Positions 24,314 through 33,333 are shown, counted from the first letter of the stretch. The stretch: DNA of 64,000 nt from Bradyrhizobium embrapense (GCF_001189235.2 NZ_LFIP02000001.1:682001-746000), one strand, 5' to 3'. Translations and numbers: made by a program. The notes: generated by a model from the letters alone, not told the origin.

Positions 24314-25855
24314 ATGGAAACCGGCCTCAATATCCAGACCGACGGCGGATCCGGCATCGGAACCGTCGGTGCGCTGTTCGAGGCCTGCGCGGAGCTTCAC
24401 GCCCACAGGCTTGCGATCGAATACCGCGACCGGCTCGTAACCTACGGCGAGTTACGCGACCGGGTCCGTCGGCTAACTGCCCTGCTTGCGGCGCGGGGCC
24501 TGCACCGGGGCGACCGGCTCGGCTTGCTGTCGCGCAACCGCCCCGAATACCTGGAGATCGAGCTGGCTGCCGCCAATCTCGGGGTCATCACGGCTTGTCT
24601 TAACTGGCGGTTGTCGGAGCGCGAGCTCTCCTATTGCATCGAGCTGGTGTCGCCCAAGCTGCTCCTGGTCGAGGGCGACCTCGCAGCAAACCTCCCGCCG
24701 GCCGCCAGGGCGAATCCAATCCTGGAGATTGGGCCTCAATACGAAAGCGAGCTCGCCCGACAGGATGGGCAGGCTTGCCCGTCCATCGCCCAACCGGAAG
24801 ATGGGCTCGTCATTCTCTACACCAGCGGAACGACCGGCCTGCCGAAAGGTGCCGTGATTTCACACCGCGCAATGGTGATGCGGGCGCTGGTGTTTTCTTC
24901 CGAGCTCGGCATCGCACCGCACGACACGTTCGTCGCATGGGCACCGCTGTTCCACATGGCCTCGACTGATCATGCGTTGGCCACCCTGCTGCGAGGTGGA
25001 ACTGTCGTTGTGATCGACGGCTTCCAGCTGGAGCCGTTGCTGGCGGCGGTCTCCCAACGCCACATTGGTTGGCTGGTTCTCATTCCCGGCATGGTGGAGG
25101 CCCTTATCGATGGCCTGAAAGCGCAACGCACCAAAGTGAAAGGCGTGCGGGTCTGCGGAGCCATGGCGGATCTTGTCGCCCCACATGCCATTGCCGAGGT
25201 CACCCAGCTGCTCGGCGCGCCCTATCTTAACAGCTTCGGTTCGACCGAGACCGGCTTGCCGCCGGCGACGCGAGCGCTGATTGCGCCCGGCGATGTGCCA
25301 ACGAGGCTGTCCAAACGGCAAAATGCGTTCTGCCAGATCAAGCTGGTGGATACCTCCGACAACGAGGTCGCAGCCGGCGAGCCCGGCGAGCTGGTCATCC
25401 GCAGCCCGACACTGTTCTCGGGCTATTGGCGCGCCAACGAGACCAACGCGCGCGACTTCCGCGGCGGCTGGTTTCACATGGGCGACGTGTTCAGGCGCAA
25501 CGCCGACGGATCGCTCGATTTCGTCGACCGTGCCAAATACCTTATCAAATCAGGTGGCGAGAATATCTATCCGGCCGAAATCGAGCGTGTCCTGCTAGGT
25601 GATGACCGGATCGCGGAGGTCGCAGTCGTCCGCGCTGCCGACCCAAGGTGGGGAGAAGCCCCGGTCGCCTTTGTCGCCTGCCGCGAAGGGGTTGTGATGA
25701 CGGAGGCCGAACTCACGGAGCTGTGCCGCCGGGAACTGGCAAGCTACAAGCGGCCGCGCGAATTTCGCTTCATTGCCTTTGGTGAATTCCCTCGCTCGAC
25801 AAGCGGCAAGGTCCAGCGCCACGAACTCGAGCGCCTGTTGAAAGCTTCAACATGA
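24314..25855 (+). CDS. Class I acyl/aryl-CoA ligase (AMP-forming)
   Basis: A 513-residue ANL-family ligase. Motifs: Ile-Leu-Tyr-Thr-Ser-Gly-Thr-Thr-Gly-Leu-Pro-Lys-Gly (P-loop), Asn-Ser-Phe-Gly-Ser-Thr-Glu-Thr-Gly (A5), His-Met-Gly-Asp-Val-Phe with Phe-Val-Asp-Arg-Ala-Lys-Tyr-Leu-Ile-Lys-Ser-Gly-Gly-Glu-Asn (A7/A8) and a terminal Arg-Ser-Thr-Ser-Gly-Lys-Val-Gln-Arg (A10). GAGGAAA precedes the ATG by about six bases. It differs clearly from the synthetase at 21326, so two distinct acids, or a substrate and a degradation intermediate, may be activated. Its stop overlaps the thiolase-fold gene by four bases (ATGA). Confidence 0.88.
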   Translation: METGLNIQTDGGSGIGTVGALFEACAELHAHRLAIEYRDRLVTYGELRDRVRRLTALLAARGLHRGDRLGLLSRNRPEYLEIELAAANLGVITACLNWRLSERELSYCIELVSPKLLLVEGDLAANLPPAARANPILEIGPQYESELARQDGQACPSIAQPEDGLVILYTSGTTGLPKGAVISHRAMVMRALVFSSELGIAPHDTFVAWAPLFHMASTDHALATLLRGGTVVVIDGFQLEPLLAAVSQRHIGWLVLIPGMVEALIDGLKAQRTKVKGVRVCGAMADLVAPHAIAEVTQLLGAPYLNSFGSTETGLPPATRALIAPGDVPTRLSKRQNAFCQIKLVDTSDNEVAAGEPGELVIRSPTLFSGYWRANETNARDFRGGWFHMGDVFRRNADGSLDFVDRAKYLIKSGGENIYPAEIERVLLGDDRIAEVAVVRAADPRWGEAPVAFVACREGVVMTEAELTELCRRELASYKRPREFRFIAFGEFPRSTSGKVQRHELERLLKAST

Positions 25856-27033
25856 GCGACACCAGCCTCAGAGGAAAGGTTGCCGTCATCGGCATCGGAT
25901 TATCAGCGGTCGGCAAGGTGCCAGGCCGCAGTCCGCTCTCGCTTGCCGCAGAGGCAGCCAGAAACGCACTTGCCGATGCCGGGGTCGCCAAGGGCGAGGT
26001 GGACGGCGTGCTGTCGAGCCACGCCTTCGCCTCACCGTTCCATCGCTTCAGCGTTGCCTTCAGCGAATATTTTGGAATCCGGCCGACATTCTCGAACACG
26101 TTGCAGGTGTCCGGCGCCACGGCGGCGACGATGTTCAGCATTGGTGCGGCCGCCATTCACGGCGGTCTCGCCAAGGTGGTGCTACTGGTCGCGGCCGACA
26201 GTCTCATGACGGGACTGACGCCGGACCTGGCGCTGCGTTCGCTCACGGAAAGCCGCGATCAGCAATACGAGATGCCGTTCGGCATTCCGGTTGCCAACAC
26301 CTTCGCGATGACCGCGCACCGGCATATGAGGGAGTTCGGCACCACGCCAGAGCAGCTGGCGGAGGTCGCCGTCGTGCACAGGCGTCACGCGGCGCGGACC
26401 CCCGGTGCACAACAGACCGCACCGATCACCACGGCGGACGTGCTGGATTCGCCGATGGTCACCACGCCCTATCACAAGCTCGACTGCTCGCTGATCTCGG
26501 ACGGCGGCGCGGCCTTTGTCCTCACGTCGGCTGAGCATGCGAAGGCCCTCGGGATCGGGAAGCCGATCTACATCCTCGGTTGCGGAGAATGCTACACCCA
26601 CGAGCACATCTTCCTGATGCCGTCCCTGACCACGACCGGGGCCGTCGAATCCAGCCGGAGAGCGTATGCAATGGCCGGCTACCAGCCGAGCGATATGGAT
26701 GTCGCCGGCGTCTATGATTGCTTCACAGGCACTGTGGTCATGATGCTTGAGGACCTCGGCTTTTGCCGGAAGGGCGAAGGCGGTCCGTTCGTCGCCGACG
26801 GACAGATGAGCTACGGCGGCCAGATACCCTCCAACACCCATGGCGGCTTGCTGTCATTCGCACATTCCGGAATGCCCGGTGCCCTGTTCCACTTCCATGA
26901 GGTGATCGCGCAGCTGCGCGGTCAATGCGACCAGCGGCAGGTCGAACGCGCCGCACTTGGGTTGGTGCACAGCCTCGGCGCGGGATTCGCCACCAACGCC
27001 ACGACCATTCTCGGCACGGAGGGAACGTTGTGA
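25852..27033 (+). CDS. Thiolase-fold protein lacking the nucleophilic Cys (Ltp2/SCPx-like)
   Basis: A 393-residue thiolase-superfamily protein of the lipid-transfer/SCPx branch. Thiolases carry a nucleophilic Cys before Ser-Gly at this point, but here the sequence is Gln-Val-Ser-Gly-Ala-Thr-Ala-Ala with Val86 at that position. The later motifs (Tyr-Asp-Cys-Phe-Thr; Asn-Thr-His-Gly-Gly-Leu-Leu-Ser ... His-Ser-Gly-Met-Pro-Gly-Ala) are retained in altered form. In steroid-degrading bacteria, cysteine-less Ltp2 with a DUF35 partner acts as a retro-aldolase on beta-hydroxyacyl-CoA. Since a DUF35 gene overlaps its stop, the same chemistry is the leading inference here. A degenerate thiolase with a displaced nucleophile is the alternative. 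Confidence 0.85.
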   Translation: MSDTSLRGKVAVIGIGLSAVGKVPGRSPLSLAAEAARNALADAGVAKGEVDGVLSSHAFASPFHRFSVAFSEYFGIRPTFSNTLQVSGATAATMFSIGAAAIHGGLAKVVLLVAADSLMTGLTPDLALRSLTESRDQQYEMPFGIPVANTFAMTAHRHMREFGTTPEQLAEVAVVHRRHAARTPGAQQTAPITTADVLDSPMVTTPYHKLDCSLISDGGAAFVLTSAEHAKALGIGKPIYILGCGECYTHEHIFLMPSLTTTGAVESSRRAYAMAGYQPSDMDVAGVYDCFTGTVVMMLEDLGFCRKGEGGPFVADGQMSYGGQIPSNTHGGLLSFAHSGMPGALFHFHEVIAQLRGQCDQRQVERAALGLVHSLGAGFATNATTILGTEGTL

Positions 27034-27449
27034 TTGCATCCGAGGATTCCACGCGAAAGCCCCTGCCCGCACCGGATGCCGATACGACCACGTTCTGGCG
27101 TGGCCTGCGGCAAGGCAAGCTCCTGCTGCAACACTGCCGCCGCTGCCGGAACGTGCAGTACTACCAGCAAGCCACTTGTCGCGAATGCGGCGGCGATGAG
27201 CTCGAGCACCGGCCGGCAACCGGCCGCGGCAAGGTACACTCCTTCAGCGTGGTCCATCGAGCTCCCGGTCCCGCATTCAAGGCGGATGTCCCCTATGCCG
27301 TGTTGCTCGTCGAGCTCGCGGAAGGGCCGCGCATGATCAGCACCTTGACGGGAAGCGATCCGGAGGACGTCACCTTTGACATGGAGGTCGAGCTCGCATT
27401 CGACCAGGTCTCCGACGACATAACCCTGCCCCGCTTCCGGAAAGCCTGA
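27030..27449 (+). CDS. DUF35 OB-fold/zinc-ribbon partner of the thiolase-fold protein
   Basis: A 139-residue protein. Residues near 35-55 hold a rubredoxin-like zinc ribbon with Cys-Arg-Arg-Cys and Cys-Arg-Glu-Cys pairs, followed by an OB-fold beta barrel (Gly-Lys-Val-His-Ser-Phe-Ser-Val-Val, Pro-Tyr-Ala-Val-Leu-Leu-Val-Glu-Leu). The GTG start at 27030 overlaps the preceding stop by four bases and follows GGAGGG; coding-like sequence begins there. DUF35 proteins form complexes with SCPx-type thiolases and with Ltp2-type aldolases, binding acyl-CoA. The pair should therefore be read as one enzyme. Confidence 0.88.
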   Translation: MIASEDSTRKPLPAPDADTTTFWRGLRQGKLLLQHCRRCRNVQYYQQATCRECGGDELEHRPATGRGKVHSFSVVHRAPGPAFKADVPYAVLLVELAEGPRMISTLTGSDPEDVTFDMEVELAFDQVSDDITLPRFRKA

Positions 27450-27487
27450 GGACCAGCATGAGTTCTGCTTGCATCCACGCGCTATCG

Positions 27488-27507
27488 ATTCTAACAATTG
27501 TTAGAAT
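27488..27507. promoter_or_regulatory. Palindromic operator, copy 3
   Basis: ATTCTAAC-AATT-GTTAGAAT, a perfect 20-base palindrome including its centre. It lies 38 bases after the DUF35 stop and 108 bases before the first gene of the carboxylase operon, which it should control. The presence of the site inside the cluster shows that the carboxylase genes have their own promoter. Confidence 0.85.
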
Positions 27508-27615
27508 TTCACCGTGCCGCGATTTTGTAGCGCTCGCATCGCCAACCCACCGGTCGTTTCATACTCGCGGCAAGCCATCCATCGGCTTGCCCCACAGCCG
27601 CCAGGACCTCCCGCA

Positions 27616-29223
27616 ATGGCAATCATGAAATCGGACGTCGTCACCTCGACCGAGGAATACGCCCGCAACCGCAGCGCCTATGCCGAGCGTGTTGCGGATC
27701 TCAGGCGGCGCCGCGCTGCGGCAGCGCTCGGCGGTCCGGAACGGGCGCGCAAGCTTCACAAGGAACGTGATCAGCTGCTGCCGCGCGAGCGGATCGCGGC
27801 ACTGATCGATCCCGGATCCCCATTCCTCGAATTCTGTCAACTGGCCGGCGAAGGCCTGTACGAGGGCGTGCCGCCCGGCGGCAGCATCATCACCGGCGTC
27901 GGAATGATCTCCGATCGTCCCTGCATGATCATCGCCAACGAGCCCACCGTAAAGGGCGGCACCTACTACGGTATCACCTGCAAGAAGCATGTTCGTGCGC
28001 AGCGCTTCGCCTGGCAGCACCGCCTGCCCTGCGTGACGCTGGTCCAATCCGGCGGCGCCAACCTGCCCGACCAGCCCAATATCTTCCCTGACGATGGCCA
28101 GTTTGGCTCGATCTTTTACAACCAGGTCAGAATGTCAGCCGAAGGCATCCCGCAAATTGCGGTGGTGCACGGTCCTTCTACCGCCGGAGGAGCCTACATT
28201 CCCGCCTTGAGCGATGAGACCGTGATCATCCGAAACCAGGGCGCCATGTTCCTCGGCGGGCCGCAGCTGGTCTATGCGGCAACTCGCGAAGAGGTCGGCA
28301 TCGAGGCACTCGGCGGCGGCGAGATGCATAGCCGAGTGAGCGGCGTCACTGATCATCTCGCCGAGAACGACGCTCATGCAATTGCCATCACGCGCGAGAT
28401 CGTCGCCAGTCTCGGCGAGATTCCGCGGCAAAGCCGAACCGTCGCTCCGGTGCGCGCACCACAATTCGACCCCAATGAAATCTACGGCCTGATCAGTTCG
28501 GATCCACGCATTCCCACCAATAATCGCGACGTCCTTGCGCGTCTCATAGACGGCAGTGAATTCCATGAGTTCAAGCCGTTCTATGGCGATACGCTGGTGA
28601 CCGGCTTCACGCGGATCATGGGCTTCGAGATCGGAATCCTCTGCAACAACGGTGTGCTGTTCTCCGAAAGTGCGCTGAAGGCCACGCACTTCATCGAGCT
28701 GTGCTGCAAGCGCGACATTCCGCTGCTGTTCATGGCCGACGTCACAGGCTTCATGGTTGGCCGCGAAGCGGAGGAAGGCGGCATCACCAAGAACGGCGCG
28801 AAAATGATCACGGCAATGGCAAGCGCCAACGTCCCGAAATACACGCTGATCATGGGCAATGCCTACGGCGCGGGCTACCTCGCCATGTGCGGCCGGGCGT
28901 TCCGGCCAAACGCCATGATGATGTGGCCCAATGCCCGTTCCGCCATCATGGGTCCCGACCAGGCCGCGACCACGCTCGCGATGGTTCGTGACGAGGTGCA
29001 CAAACGCGAAGGCACGACCTGGAAGGAAGGCGAGCGCGAGGCCTACATGACGCCGACCCGGCGAACATTCGAGGATTTCGCCAATGCCTACAATTTCGCC
29101 CGCAACACCTGGTGCGACATGGTGATCGATCCGCTCGAAACCCGCAATGTGATGGCGCTCTTACTTGACCTCGCCGGGCGCGTCCCGCGTCAACACACCG
29201 ATTTCGGCGTGTTCCGGATGTAG
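27616..29223 (+). CDS. Acyl-CoA carboxylase, carboxyltransferase (beta) subunit
   Basis: A 535-residue carboxyltransferase of the methylcrotonyl-/geranyl-/propionyl-CoA carboxylase type. It transfers the carboxyl group from biotin to an acyl-CoA. Typical stretches include Gly-Gly-Ala-Asn-Leu-Pro-Asp-Gln, Gly-Pro-Ser-Thr-Ala-Gly-Gly-Ala-Tyr and Gly-Asn-Ala-Tyr-Gly-Ala-Gly-Tyr-Leu-Ala-Met-Cys-Gly. ATG 27616 is chosen with AGGA upstream; a Met three codons later is an alternative. It is followed after 16 bases by the biotin carboxylase subunit. The subfamily decides the substrate (methylcrotonyl, geranyl or another 3-methyl enoyl-CoA) and cannot be settled by eye. Confidence 0.9.
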   Translation: MAIMKSDVVTSTEEYARNRSAYAERVADLRRRRAAAALGGPERARKLHKERDQLLPRERIAALIDPGSPFLEFCQLAGEGLYEGVPPGGSIITGVGMISDRPCMIIANEPTVKGGTYYGITCKKHVRAQRFAWQHRLPCVTLVQSGGANLPDQPNIFPDDGQFGSIFYNQVRMSAEGIPQIAVVHGPSTAGGAYIPALSDETVIIRNQGAMFLGGPQLVYAATREEVGIEALGGGEMHSRVSGVTDHLAENDAHAIAITREIVASLGEIPRQSRTVAPVRAPQFDPNEIYGLISSDPRIPTNNRDVLARLIDGSEFHEFKPFYGDTLVTGFTRIMGFEIGILCNNGVLFSESALKATHFIELCCKRDIPLLFMADVTGFMVGREAEEGGITKNGAKMITAMASANVPKYTLIMGNAYGAGYLAMCGRAFRPNAMMMWPNARSAIMGPDQAATTLAMVRDEVHKREGTTWKEGEREAYMTPTRRTFEDFANAYNFARNTWCDMVIDPLETRNVMALLLDLAGRVPRQHTDFGVFRM

Positions 29224-29239
29224 ATGCAGGGGACCCGCC

Positions 29240-31240
29240 ATGTTCAGGAAAATTCTGATTGCCAATCGAGGCGAAATCGCCTGCCGCATCGCCCGCACCT
29301 GCCAACGCCTCGGCATTGCGGTGTCCACCGTGCACTCCACCGCAGATGCCGACGCCCTGCACGTCAAGACCATTGGTGAATCCATCGAGATCGGAGGCGC
29401 GCCGGCCTCGGAAAGCTATCTGCGGATCGATGCCGTCATCGCCGCCGCGAAAACCACCGGCGCGGAGGCGATCCATCCCGGGTTCGGCTTCCTGGCCGAG
29501 AATACGGACTTTGCCCGGGCGGTCGAAGCAGCCGGTCTGGTGTTCATCGGACCGACGCCGGAAACCATCGAGCGGCTTGGCGACAAGGCGTCCGCGAAGC
29601 AGGAAGCCGTCGCAGCCGGCGTCCCCACCATACCAGGCAGCGAAGCTCCGAGCGAGGATCGCCACGAAGTCGAACGTATCGTCCGGCGGCTCGAACTGCC
29701 GATCATGCTCAAGGCCGCGGCCGGCGGCGGCGGCAAGGGCATGCGGGCGATCTCGACCTACGACGGGCTTGGCGACGAAATCGAGTCCGCGATGCGCGAG
29801 GCGAGGAATGCCTTCGGTAACGCAGGACTGATCGTCGAGAAGCTGATCCTGGAGGGCCGACACATCGAGGTGCAGATCGCGGGCGACGGCGACGGCAAGG
29901 TGATCCACCTGTTCGAACGTGAATGCACGCTGCAGCGTCGCCACCAGAAGCTGATCGAAGAAGCGCCAGCCGCCAACCTGCCTCCCGCCCTTCGCCAACG
30001 CATCCTCGACGACGCCGTCCGGCTTGGGCGCAAGCTCAGATATCGTGGTGTCGGCACGGTTGAATTCATCGTCAGCGGTACCGACTACTACTTTCTGGAA
30101 GTCAACCCTCGGCTCCAGGTTGAGCATCCGGTAACCGAGCTGGTCACCGGCATCGACATCGTCGAGGCCATGCTTCGCATCGCCGCCGGCGAAGGACTGC
30201 CCGTGAAACAGGACGAAGTGGTGTGCCAGGGCCACGCGGTGGAGGCGCGCATCTGCGCCGAAGATCCGAATGACAACTTCATGCCGTCCACCGGCGAGCT
30301 CGCTTACGTCAGGTTCCCGTCGGGCGACATCCGCGTCGAGACTGGTGTCGAAAGCGGATCGACCGTTACGCCCTATTACGACTCGATGCTCGCCAAACTG
30401 ATTGCTCACGCCACCACTCGTGATCAGGCGCTCGACCAGCTTGATCGCGCACTCGGCGAGACCTCGGTCTTCGGCGTCATCACCAACCAGGATTTCCTCC
30501 GCCGATTGATCGCCCTGCCCGCGACCCGGGCCGCGACGTTTCATACCCGTCTGATCGACGAACGGATCGACGCGCTCGCGACCACCGCCGGCGACATTGA
30601 CTCCGAAGCGCTGGCAGTTGGCGCGTATTTCTGGATGAAGCGGCAGCGCGCTGCCGCTTCCGGCAATCCCTGGCAGTCCAGCAGCCTGACCGGCTGGCAG
30701 ATGGCGGCCGCCGATGACGGCTTGTCACCGATCCCCATTCTGCACCTCGAGACCGCACGCGACAGCGCGGAGATCCGCTTTGCACCCTTGCAGCCAGACG
30801 GCTCGATGCTGATCGGCGTGGACGATGCCAGGATTCGGGTGCAGCTTTCGCCGCTTGCCGATGACATGTTCGCTGCCGCAGTCAACGCGCGCTGCGAGAC
30901 GGTGCGGATCACCCAGAAAGACCATGCGATCTTCGTGCACGATCCGCGTCGCGCCCATACCATGACCGCGATCCCCTACCTCAGATACATCAGCGCCAGC
31001 GCCGAGATCAGCGGCGAACTGCGCGCGCCGATGACCGGCGTCGTGTTGAAGATCAACGTCAAAGTCGGCAGCCGCGTGAAGGCAGGCGATCCGACCGTCG
31101 TCATGGAATCCATGAAGATGGAATTGCGCATCGCCAGCGAGGTGGACGGTGTGGTGACCGCCGTCCACTTCAAACCCGGCGATACCGTCGAGCGAAACGC
31201 CGTCGTCGCCATCGTCGAGCCCGAACTCATCCCGCAGTAG
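29240..31240 (+). CDS. Acyl-CoA carboxylase, biotin carboxylase/biotin carrier (alpha) subunit
   Basis: A 666-residue protein. It begins Phe-Arg-Lys-Ile-Leu-Ile-Ala-Asn-Arg-Gly-Glu-Ile-Ala, the biotin carboxylase N-terminus. The ATP-grasp glycine loop Ala-Ala-Ala-Gly-Gly-Gly-Gly-Lys-Gly-Met is near 165-175, and Glu-Val-Asn-Pro-Arg-Leu-Gln-Val-Glu-His near 290 is the active-site signature. The C-terminal biotinyl domain has Met-Glu-Ser-Met-Lys-Met-Glu, whose Lys carries biotin. It carboxylates biotin with ATP and bicarbonate and works with the subunit at 27616. ATG 29240 has AGGGGA upstream. Downstream is a crotonase gene after 27 bases, in the same direction. Confidence 0.92.
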   Translation: MFRKILIANRGEIACRIARTCQRLGIAVSTVHSTADADALHVKTIGESIEIGGAPASESYLRIDAVIAAAKTTGAEAIHPGFGFLAENTDFARAVEAAGLVFIGPTPETIERLGDKASAKQEAVAAGVPTIPGSEAPSEDRHEVERIVRRLELPIMLKAAAGGGGKGMRAISTYDGLGDEIESAMREARNAFGNAGLIVEKLILEGRHIEVQIAGDGDGKVIHLFERECTLQRRHQKLIEEAPAANLPPALRQRILDDAVRLGRKLRYRGVGTVEFIVSGTDYYFLEVNPRLQVEHPVTELVTGIDIVEAMLRIAAGEGLPVKQDEVVCQGHAVEARICAEDPNDNFMPSTGELAYVRFPSGDIRVETGVESGSTVTPYYDSMLAKLIAHATTRDQALDQLDRALGETSVFGVITNQDFLRRLIALPATRAATFHTRLIDERIDALATTAGDIDSEALAVGAYFWMKRQRAAASGNPWQSSSLTGWQMAAADDGLSPIPILHLETARDSAEIRFAPLQPDGSMLIGVDDARIRVQLSPLADDMFAAAVNARCETVRITQKDHAIFVHDPRRAHTMTAIPYLRYISASAEISGELRAPMTGVVLKINVKVGSRVKAGDPTVVMESMKMELRIASEVDGVVTAVHFKPGDTVERNAVVAIVEPELIPQ

Positions 31241-31267
31241 CCGCCTTATGAACGATCAGGACAGCAT

Positions 31268-32038
31268 ATGTTGCGATTAGGAAGCGTGAATTACGTCGTC
31301 CGCGGCAAGATCGCGATCTTGACGCTCGACGAACCGGAAAAGCTGAATGCACTGACCGCCGGCATTCGCGCAGGCATACGTGAGGGCCTGCAACGGGCCG
31401 ACAAGGACGATGGGGTACGTGTCAGCATCATCACCGGTGCCGGCGGCAAGGCATTCTGCGCCGGCGCCGATATCGGCACCTTCGATTTCGATCCGGAGAA
31501 AGCGCGCGCCTTCTTCATCGACGCCATGGAAGTCCTGACCGCTCCGGAACGGGCACTCAAGCCGGTGATCGCCGCCGTCAATGGAATTGCCTATGGCGGA
31601 GGATTCGAACTTGCCATCGCATCCGACTTCATCCTGGCGGCTGAGAGTGCCCGCTTTGCCGTACCCGAGATCAAGTTGGGCCTATTGCCTGGCTTCGCTA
31701 TCGTGCGCCTCCAGAACATTGTCGGGCGCGCGAAAGCCAAGGAGATGAGCATGCTTGGCGATCTCGTCAATGCCACCGAAGCAAGCCGCCTCGGGATCGT
31801 ATCGCGCGTCGTTCCCGACGAACGCCTTCTCTCCGACGCAATCGCGTTCGCGGAACGCATCGCCTCACAGCCGCGCCTTGCCGTGCAGATGGCCAAGTCC
31901 TTCTACAATCGCGGTCTCGGCGGCGACGAGATGCGCCACGCAATCGACGGGTTTCCGTTCCTGCTGACGCACGCCGATGCACGCGAAGGCATCAACGCAT
32001 TTCTGGAGAAACGCTCGCCACGTTTCGAAAACGGGTAG
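31268..32038 (+). CDS. Enoyl-CoA hydratase with both catalytic glutamates
   Basis: A 256-residue crotonase-fold enzyme. Oxyanion-hole segment Phe-Cys-Ala-Gly-Ala-Asp (63-68), Gly-Gly-Gly-Phe-Glu near 110, and Glu134 (Val-Pro-Glu-Ile) and Glu159 (Ala-Lys-Glu-Met) match the classical hydratase pair. It probably hydrates the product of the carboxylase, as methylglutaconyl- or isohexenylglutaconyl-CoA hydratases do in leucine or acyclic terpene degradation (family knowledge; the assignment here is inference from order). It is third in the carboxylase operon. Confidence 0.88.
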   Translation: MLRLGSVNYVVRGKIAILTLDEPEKLNALTAGIRAGIREGLQRADKDDGVRVSIITGAGGKAFCAGADIGTFDFDPEKARAFFIDAMEVLTAPERALKPVIAAVNGIAYGGGFELAIASDFILAAESARFAVPEIKLGLLPGFAIVRLQNIVGRAKAKEMSMLGDLVNATEASRLGIVSRVVPDERLLSDAIAFAERIASQPRLAVQMAKSFYNRGLGGDEMRHAIDGFPFLLTHADAREGINAFLEKRSPRFENG

Positions 32039-32130
32039 CTGCAACATCTGCGTTTTGGCTTCGTCGCGCAGACATCCTGCCCGCGTGACCAACACTCCAC
32101 TGTCCAATAGAAGAAAATGAGGGAGAACAC

Positions 32131-33333
32131 GTGAAGAGGACTTTCCTGGCCTTCGCCATCCTGGTTGTGGCAGCGTCGACCGCCTCGGCCCAAATCTCGA
32201 ATGATGTGGTCCGGATCGGCGTGCTAACGGACCTTTCAAGCTGGGGGCGCGACAACAGCGGTCCCGGCTCGGTCGAGGCGGCAAAAATGGCCGTTGAGGA
32301 GTTCGGCCCGACGGTACTCGGAAAGCCGATCGAAATCGTGAGCGCCGACCACCAGATGAAGACCGACGTGGGCCTGCAGATCGTTCGCGACTGGTTCGAC
32401 AACGGCAAGGTCGACGCAGTCGCCGACATTCCGAACTCGGGAATTGCGATAGCCGTTCACAATATGGTGCGGGAGCGCAACAAGATTGCGCTGCTCTCCG
32501 GCCCGGGCGCGAGCTCCCTGACCGACGAGCTGTGCAGCCCGAACACCGTCCATTTTTCCTATGATACCTACGCGCTATCCAAGGTGACCGCGTCGGCGGT
32601 GATCAAGGAGGGCGGCAAGTCCTGGTTCTTCGTCACCGCCGACTATGCCTTCGGACAGCAGCTTGAGAAAGACGCGACGCGCTTCATCAAGGAGCTGGAC
32701 GGCAAGGTGCTGGGCAGCGTGCGGCATCCGACCAACACGGCCGACTTCTCGTCGTTTGTACTGCAGGCGCAGAACTCCAAGGCGGATGTCGTAGCATTTG
32801 CCAATGCGGGCCAGGATACCGACAATGCCATCAAGCAATCGGGTGAATTCGGCCTGGTTCAGGCCGGCCAAAAGCTGGTTGGCCTGCTGATGTTCGATAC
32901 CGACGTGCACGCCGTCGGCCTGCAGGCCGCGCAAGGCACTTACATGACGACGGCTTCTTATTGGAACATGGATGACAAGACCCGCGCCTGGTCAAAGAGA
33001 TTCTTCGCCCGGACCAACATCATGCCGACCATGATCCACACCGGCGTCTACGGCTCGGTGCTGCACTATCTCCAGGCGATCAAGGCCGCCGGCACCGATG
33101 ATCCCGCCGCGGTCATGGCCAAGATGCGCGAACTTCCGATCGAAGACACCTTCGTACATGGCGGCAAGCTGCGCAAGGATGGGCGGGTGATCCGTGACAT
33201 GTATCTGGCGCGCGTGAAGAAGCCGCAAGATTCGAAGGAGCCGTGGGACTATCTCGAGATCGTCAAGACGATCCGGGGTGAGGACGCCTATCGGCCTGTC
33301 AACGAATCGAAGTGCGCGCTTCTCAAGAAGTGA
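32131..33333 (+). CDS. ABC transporter substrate-binding protein, branched-chain amino acid (LivJ-like) family
   Basis: A 400-residue periplasmic protein. An N-terminal signal (Lys-Arg-Thr-Phe, hydrophobic core, Ala-Ser-Ala at about 20) precedes Ile-Gly-Val-Leu-Thr-Asp-Leu-Ser and Gly-Pro-Gly-Ser-Val-Glu-Ala-Ala-Lys-Met-Ala, the beginning of type I binding domains. The start is GTG 32131 behind GAGGGAGA. No permease or ATPase genes are adjacent, so it works with a transporter encoded elsewhere, or is a stand-alone receptor. In Bradyrhizobium many such proteins bind aromatic or aliphatic acids rather than amino acids. It probably captures the substrate of this cluster (inference). Confidence 0.88.
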   Translation: MKRTFLAFAILVVAASTASAQISNDVVRIGVLTDLSSWGRDNSGPGSVEAAKMAVEEFGPTVLGKPIEIVSADHQMKTDVGLQIVRDWFDNGKVDAVADIPNSGIAIAVHNMVRERNKIALLSGPGASSLTDELCSPNTVHFSYDTYALSKVTASAVIKEGGKSWFFVTADYAFGQQLEKDATRFIKELDGKVLGSVRHPTNTADFSSFVLQAQNSKADVVAFANAGQDTDNAIKQSGEFGLVQAGQKLVGLLMFDTDVHAVGLQAAQGTYMTTASYWNMDDKTRAWSKRFFARTNIMPTMIHTGVYGSVLHYLQAIKAAGTDDPAAVMAKMRELPIEDTFVHGGKLRKDGRVIRDMYLARVKKPQDSKEPWDYLEIVKTIRGEDAYRPVNESKCALLKK

